Assembly: GCF_050003625.1 (NCBI RefSeq)
Contig: NC_134401.1
Span: forward strand, 67,653,629-67,717,628
DNA from: Haematobia irritans
Lineage: Eukaryota; Arthropoda; Insecta; Diptera; Muscidae
Length of the DNA: 64,000 bases
Direction of reading: 5' to 3'
Below, piece by piece: positions 58,323-64,000 of this stretch. The notes under the pieces were generated by a model, which saw only the letters and a program-made list of their open reading frames with translations, made no database searches and was not told the DNA's origin. A program made the position numbers and the translations under genes. Position 1 is the first letter of the stretch, and every line of letters begins with the position of its first letter.

Positions 58323-58400
58323 TATGTTATACCCTGCACCACTTTACCCACATTTTCGATACCATATCAACTCTGTCAAACGTGTTGGGCGCTGTGTATA

Positions 58401-58914
58401 CACCGAAAAAGAGTGAACTATTTTATAGTGAACTATAGGAAGAATGAACTACCTCGCACGAAAATTGAACTAAATTTTACTCCACATTTTGAGATTTCCA
58501 CAAAGCGTTGTTAAAACCAGGAAAATTTAATGCCCTGTTGTACTTTTTAACTGCAGTTCACGAAATTACATCCTCTGATAGAAGAAAACTGAACTAAAAG
58601 TAAAGAAGAAAATCATTGGCGCCAAATCATCACCATTTTAACCATACAGTAGTTCATTCTTACTATTTTTGGGTATCGAATGAAAATCTTCGTTTGCTTT
58701 AGTTCATATTGAACTTATGTGCATGGTCATTGAACTTTATACCCACGTTTAGTTCATAAAATTTTTGAGACATACTTAAAAAAAGTAATATTTCATTAAG
58801 CTGTAGAAAATTTCGAAAACAAATAATAAAATTTAACTACTAGCAAATAATTTTTTTTTCAAAAAAAATAAGATAAATTTAGCGTTAGTTTAACTACGGA
58901 AATATTTTTCTGTG
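58401..58914. mobile_element. TA-target MITE copy 2 (514 bp)
   Basis: Starts CACCGAAAAAGAGTGAACTA and ends ATATTTTTCTGTG; TA at 58399-58400 and 58915-58916. Shares internal blocks with copy 1 (CTCG(C/T)(A/G)CGAAAATT(G/A)AACTAAAT, GCGCCA(A/G)AT). Inserted in the DINE-1 element. Confidence 0.82.
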
Positions 58915-59386
58915 TATGGGAAACATTTAAATCTGAAGCAATTTTTAGGCAACTTTGCAAGTGTGTATTTATGATGTATCAGTCTATACTATGTATTAGA
59001 AGTATAGGAAAATTTAAGTCATTCTTACAAATTTTCGACTTAGCAATGGATAAAATAAAATATGTTGCTATATTGACCATTTTTGACGAAATAAGAAAAA
59101 CATATATATGGGAGCTATATCTAAATCTGAACTGATTTCAACCAAATTTGGCATGCATAGCTACAATAATTATTCTACTCCCTGTGCAAAATTAAAAGCA
59201 ACTTAGGGCAAAACTCTTGCTTCTGGGGCCATATAAGTGCGATCGGACGAAAGATATATATGGGACCTATATCTAAATCTGAACAGATTTCTTCCAAAAT
59301 CAATAGGGTTCTATTCTGACACAAAATACATACTTGTGCCAATGTGGCGCAGGGTATAAAAACGTTATTTGGCTATGTATATATAG

Positions 59387-59816
59387 TAGAGGTGTGCATG
59401 TGATTAATATTTTACTCACGCACACTCACGACGGAGAAATCTTATTCACGCACGCTCACGAAAAGAAAATTTGTACTCACGCACGAAAAACTTTTAAATG
59501 TCGTGACTAACGAAAAATGTCGTGACTCACGTTATAAAACTTTTAACACTTAGGATGTCACTAAAATTATATATGAATTGAACTCGTAAGCATTTTATGT
59601 TCGTAAGCGGGATTATTTTCGTGAGCGTGTTTTTCCGAAATTCGTTACTCACGCACACTCACGAAGATATTATTTTCGTGACTCACGCTCAAGCACGATA
59701 TTTGTTTGGTTAATCACGCTCACGCACACTCATGCCGTTACCATCATCGTGACTCACGCGTGAGTCACGAAAATGTTCGTGAGTCACGACAATTTCGAGT
59801 CACGTGCACACCTCTA
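59387..59816. mobile_element. hAT MITE (430 bp) packed with CTCACG motifs
   Basis: TIRs TAGAGGTGTGCATGTGA and, inverted, TCACGTGCACACCTCTA; exact 8-bp target duplication ATATATAG (59379-59386, 59817-59824). The interior has many CTCACG/CGTGAG/CGTGAC words in both orientations, the kind of subterminal repeats hAT transposases bind. No ORF. Confidence 0.93.
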
Positions 59817-60197
59817 ATATATAGTTACAATGTTATTTCTACTCCCTGTGCAAAATTTCACATAAATCGGATTACAATTTGACCTCTGTGTTCATATGAG
59901 TGAAAACCGGGGAAGATATATATAGAAGCTATATAGAAATCTGAACCGTTTTCAACCAAATTTGGCATGCATAGCTACAATAATTATTCTACTCCCTGTG
60001 CAAAATTTAAAGCAACTTAGGGCAAAACTCTGGCTCTGGGGCCATATAAGTGCATATCGGGCGAAAGATATATATGGTAGCTATATCTAAATCTGAACCG
60101 ATTTCAACCAAATTCGGCACACTTTACGACACTGTAAATCAGGCTGAAATTCTCGCTTCTGGGGCCATATTAGTATGTATCGGACGTAAGATGTATA

Positions 60198-60713
60198 CAC
60201 TCAAAAAAAAGTGAACTCTCTATTTCACTAAAGCCATATTAACTTTATATTAGTTCATAGAATCATTATGTTTGGAAAAAGTTTATTTTAGTCAAATAAT
60301 TTTTTGCGTATGTTAGTTAAATGAACTAAAAACGGGAAAAAGTTATACACAAATAAAGCATAAAGATTTCCTAATTTCGTATTTCTTACAAAATAGTTCA
60401 TTATTTCTTTAAATTTGTAAATTTTACCAAAAATGTGTCCGTCATGAACTTCGTATGTCACTAAAGACATTCTTGCAATTTTGAACTCCAAGATTTCTCT
60501 TAAAACTACAAAATTTTCTTTAACTACTGAAAAAATTTAGTTATGTCTAATAAATTTTCTTGAATTTGTCGAAAAATATTTACTTATTTGTGCCATATCG
60601 GAGTGATGCCAGCGCTTGTAATACCGTTTAGTTAAAATTTTCTAAAAAAGTTCAAAATTTTCTAAAATTAATCGAAAGTTATCTTTCCTGGTGGGTTCAC
60701 TGTTTTTTCAGTG
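60198..60713. mobile_element. TA-target MITE copy 3 (516 bp)
   Basis: Starts CACTCAAAAAAAAGTGAAC and ends GTTCACTGTTTTTTCAGTG; removing it and one TA restores the DINE-1 module GATGTATATGGGAGCTATAT. Most diverged internally of the three copies. Confidence 0.82.
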
Positions 60714-60819
60714 TATGGGAGCTATATCTAAAACTGAACAGATTTCTTCCAAAATCAATGGGATTCTATTCTGACACAAAATACATACTTGTGCCAATGT
60801 GGCGCAGGGTATAAAAACG

Positions 60820-61262
60820 TTATTTGAACCGTCATCATAGTATAAAAGAAGGAGTAATGGTTTATGGAGCAATCAGCTACTTTGAAACCATCGAATTGAG
60901 CTTCCACAGCACAAAAATGACTGAAAATAGTTACAAAGAAATATTGGAAACAGCTTCTTGGATTTTACAAGAAGATAATGCACCAATACATACCGCTCGA
61001 CAAGTAAAATCATTCATTGAAAGCCAAAATGTGCCTTTATTGGAATGCCGCCTTATTCCCCAGACCTAAATGTAATGCTTGGGTATAGATTTCACGGAAA
61101 ATATATGAAGGAGGAGAACAATACGAATATAAAGAATCGCTCATTATTGGCATAAAATCTGCTGGGGAGAAAATATCCCTGCATTACCTAAAGACATTGT
61201 ATAACTCTCCTCCGAACAGAATTTTCGAAACAATTTCTCAACATGGAGGACACATTATTAAA
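60820..61262 (+). pseudogene. Tc1-like transposase remnant
   Basis: Reads YLNRHHSIKEGVMVYGAISY (G-x-M-V-W/Y-G block), then WILQEDNAPIHTARQVKSFI with the catalytic D, then LLE. A one-base shift at about 61044 is needed to reach PPYSPDLNVMLG, where N-V replaces the usual N-P-I. The following 200 bp give broken pieces (KYMKEENNTNIKNRS, then LRTEFSKQ-like). The first catalytic D lies to the left and is not visible because the DINE-1 copies interrupt there. Confidence 0.82.
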
Positions 61263-61752
61263 TATGGGTTTTATTCTCTAATTAAACTCATCTTTATGAA
61301 TAAGTTATAAAAAGTTAATAAAGTTAACGTTTCTAGGTCTCACTTAAGTTATTGGTTAAATAAAAAGAATTTTTGTATTAAACATTGCTGAATAGGAAAT
61401 CATCCATCTAATCAATTTTCGTAAATTTTCTTTGCATTTAGACGAGTTCCGTAAAAATTTAGCTTGGATTTATCCAGTGTACGAAAATCTATAAAATCTC
61501 AATAAGGATAGAATTTTTATGTAAAAATAATATTTTTTTAGAGAAGTTTTATGTAATTTGTTCAAATGTTTGTAAATTTTTACACTTTGCAAAACTGTAA
61601 ATATAATTATTGTTATACTTTTGTTGTCAAACATGTAAATGTTTAAATTATCGCTTAAGATGATCACCGTGGTGTATCGAAATATCTGAGAATAGCAATA
61701 TTTCAAGAATAAATTAATGAAAAAAATTACACAAGCATATTTCATTAGTTCA

Positions 61753-61834
61753 CCACCGTGGTATTACAATGGACTGAATAGTCTAAGTGAGCCAGAAATA
61801 TCGGGCTGCCACTATACCTAACGTAACCTGACCT
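61753..61834 (+). mobile_element. 5'-truncated SINE/LINE tail with 13-bp target duplication
   Basis: CCACCGTGGTATTACAATGG ... CTAAGTGAGCC ... CGGGCTGCCACTATACCTAA CGTAACC is the shared SINE/LINE B tail. TTTCATTAGTTCA lies at 61740-61752 and again at 61835-61847. This is the hallmark of target-primed reverse transcription of a short product. Confidence 0.92.
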
Positions 61835-61932
61835 TTTCATTAGTTCATGAGCTCAAGCCGAACGATCCCAAAATTGTAAAATTCCAAAGGTCAACAAAAA
61901 AACTAAACAAATGTTTTTTTATTTTGATGTTA

Positions 61933-63463
61933 TTTTTATACCCTGCGCCACACTGTGGAACAGGGTATTATAAGTTAGTACATATGTTTGTAACACCCTG
62001 AAGGAGACGAGATAAACACATGGTGTCTTTGGCAAAAATGCTCAGGGTGGGTCCTTGAGTCGATATAACCATGTCCGTCTGTCCGTCTGTCCGTCCGTCC
62101 GTCCGTCTGTCTGTGAACACATTTTTGTGATCAAAGTCTAGGTCGCAATTTAAGTCCAATCGCCTTCAAATTTGGCACATGTTCCTAATTTGGGTCAGAA
62201 TAGAAGCTTATTGATTTTGGAAGAAATCGGTTCAGATTTAGATATTGCTCCCATATATATCTTTCGCCCGATATGCACTAATATGGACCCAGCAGCCACA
62301 GTTTTATACCGATATGCCTGAAATTTTGTACAAACATAACACTTAGTCGTATAGTCAAGTGTGCAAAATTTGATTGAAATCGGTTCAGATTTAGATATAG
62401 CTCCCATATATATCTTTCGCCCGATATGGACTTATATGGCCCAGAAGCCAGATTTTTGGCCGAATTTGGTTACAATTTTGCACTACGAGTACAATTAGTA
62501 GTATAGTCAAGTGTGCAAAATTTGATTGAAATCGGTTCAGATTTAGATATAGGTCCCATATATATCTTTCGCCCGATATGGACTAATATTCTCCTAAAAG
62601 CCAGAGTTTTGGCCCAATTTGGTTGAAATTTTGCACAGGGAGTAGATTTAGCATTGTAGCTATGCGTTTTAAATTTGGTTGAAATCGATTCAGATTTAGA
62701 TATAGCTCCCATATATATCTTTCGCCCGATATGCACTTATATGGACCCAGAAGCCAGAGTTTTATCCCGATTAGCTTGAAATTTTGCGCAAGGAGTACAA
62801 TTGGTAGTATAGTCATGTGTGCCAAATTTGATTGAAATCGGTTCAGATTTAGATGTAGCTTCCATATATATTTTTCGATATGGACTTATATGGCCCCAGA
62901 AGCCAGAGTTTTGGGCCAATTTGGTTGAAATTTTGCACTGGGAGTACAATTAGTAATATAGTCATGTGTGCCAAATTTGATTGAAATCGGTTCAAATTTA
63001 GATATAGCTCCCATATATATGTTTTTCTGATTTCGACAAAAATGGTCAAAATACCAACATTTTCCTTGTTAAATCGCCACTGCTTAGTCGAAAAGTTGTA
63101 AAAATGACTCTAATTTTCCTAAACTTCTAATACATATATATATATCGAGCGATAAATCATAAATAAACGTTTGCGAAGTTTCCTTAAAATTGCTTCAGAT
63201 TTAAATGTTTCCCATATTTTTTTACTTTTGTTTTCCACCCTAGTGTATTAGCCAACTTAAATTTTTGATCTATAGATTTTGTAAAAGTCTATCAAATTCT
63301 GTCCAAATCGAGTGATATTTAAATGTATGTATTTGGGGCAAATCTTTATATATAGCACCCAACACATTTGACGGATGTGATATGGTATCGAAAATTTAGA
63401 TATACAAAGTGGTGCAGGGTATAATATAGTCGGCCCCGCCCGACTTTAGAATTTCCTTACTTG
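61933..63463 (+). mobile_element. Complete DINE-1-like element (family 2), 1.53 kb
   Basis: 5' end TTTTATACCCTGCGCCACAC / GTGGAACAGGGTATTATAA; GAGTCGATATAACCATGTCC block and (GTCC/GTCT)n microsatellite at 62069-62112. Five modules follow, with CTTTCGCCCGATATG at 62261, 62414, 62566 and 62719 (about 153 bp apart). The 3' end is TGGTGCAGGGTATAATATAG, hairpin GTCGGCCCCGCCCGAC (63430-63445), then TTACTTG. It is the best reference copy in the window. Confidence 0.9.
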
Positions 63464-64000
63464 TTATACATTATATTTTATAGAGCTTGTATGCTTGCGA
63501 CTTATTGTTCGGCTGTTTAAAATACAATGTAACATACTATAGGTAATTTGATCCATTTTTGCGACAAAAGTAATTTTTTGCACTATTAAGTAAAAATATT
63601 TTTTTGGTACAATTTGATAAAAATTACCTTAAGCTAAATGAATGTATACTAGATTTTTTCTAAGAACCACGTAACACGAGCTTAATACTTCGTCAAAGTT
63701 GTTGTTCACGCGCAAGGTGTTACAGGCAGTCTATGCAGTGATATTTAATATTAATTTGTAATCTGTTCTAGAAACGTTAATCAAATTATAATAATACAAT
63801 TTAAATATGGAAAATAAAAGTGATGGTATAAAGATTAGATTTAAGTCGACAGATTTGATTTTACTTTTTGATTTAAAGCGAAAACCCCATTATTGTGACT
63901 TAACCTCATATATAATTTTTCTTTCATAAACATGCGTTTGGGATAAGTTTTATAAACGATTGTCGTGTTTTGAATATCAGAGACATGTTTGGACCATTTT
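63464..64000. other. No gene seen
   Basis: AT-rich sequence without long ORF, TIR or tandem repeat that I can support. Confidence 0.4.

Larger units (their letters stand above)
57745..59372 (-). mobile_element. DINE-1-like element (family 2), minus, with two MITE insertions
   Basis: The minus-strand 3' end is AACAAGTAAGGAAAGTCTAA (57828-57847); modules with GGGAGCTATATCTAAATCTG lie at 59110-59300; and the 5' end TGGCGCAGGGTATAAAAACG is at 59344-59363. To the left of the 3' terminus lies more 3'-region sequence (57745-57827), repeating the tandem-end junction seen at 31957. Two TA-flanked MITEs split it. Confidence 0.75.
59366..60826 (-). mobile_element. Second DINE-1-like copy (family 2), minus, tandem to the previous one
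   Basis: Modules at 59825-60190 and a 5' end at 60806-60818 that repeats almost exactly the end at 59242-59373, including the following AAAACGTTATTTG. It carries a hAT MITE (59387-59816) and a TA-target MITE (60198-60713). The shared AAAACGTTATTTG indicates tandem insertion or unequal duplication. Confidence 0.75.

Overview
This is heterochromatin-like DNA from a higher dipteran. Calyptrate or muscid fly is an inference from the repeat families: many DINE-1/Helentron-like elements whose internal modules are about 153 bp, DD41D (rosa-type) mariners, Pao/BEL and Gypsy retrotransposons, LOA/I-type LINEs with an RNase H domain, a tRNA-related SINE, and AT-rich satellite. I find no convincing host gene. 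Nearly every coding stretch belongs to a transposable element, and nearly all are broken.

Layout. 1-4130 (minus): a non-LTR element with a PHD-finger ORF1 and an APE endonuclease, split by a 436-bp tandem array. 4151-8176 (plus): a degraded Gypsy element carrying a nested TIR element (4802-6623) that holds a spliced zeste-like Myb/SANT gene remnant. 8179-9110: an internally deleted DD41D mariner. 11100-27730: a nest of insertions. From the outside in, it is a transposase-like pseudogene, a TTA-flanked TIR element, a DINE-1-like element, and a Pao/BEL element flanked by CCCCC target duplications (12390-26504). Inside the BEL, a 4.1-kb inverted duplication (11281-15390 / 15410-19532) is followed by a direct repeat of 110 bp, which looks like a template-switch rearrangement.

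28085-32207: DINE-1-like copies interrupted by a LOA/I-type LINE. 33417-34440 and 50134-51153 are inverted copies of one 1-kb segment containing a SINE, and each abuts (TA)n. 35630-46720 is an 11-kb satellite with about 157-bp monomers punctuated by recurring spacers of about 360 bp (a higher-order array). 47220-49690: two minus-strand DINE-1-like elements, then a 100-N gap (49700-49799). 51152-54917: further DD41D mariner copies and a second, minus-strand copy of the LINE. 57248-63463: mariner and Tc1 remnants, DINE-1-like copies and several MITEs with clear target duplications. The last 0.5 kb has nothing recognisable.

The parts relate mainly by parasitism and nesting. The LINE and the SINE share a 3' tail ending in CCTAA repeats, so the LINE machinery probably mobilises the SINE. 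The mariners left non-autonomous deletion derivatives. The BEL element has an extra ORF between integrase and the 3' LTR with a strong splice acceptor just upstream. That ORF, the higher-order satellite and the inverted duplication are the items most worth a second look. Several inverted structures touch (TA)n or the gap, so assembly error must be excluded there.
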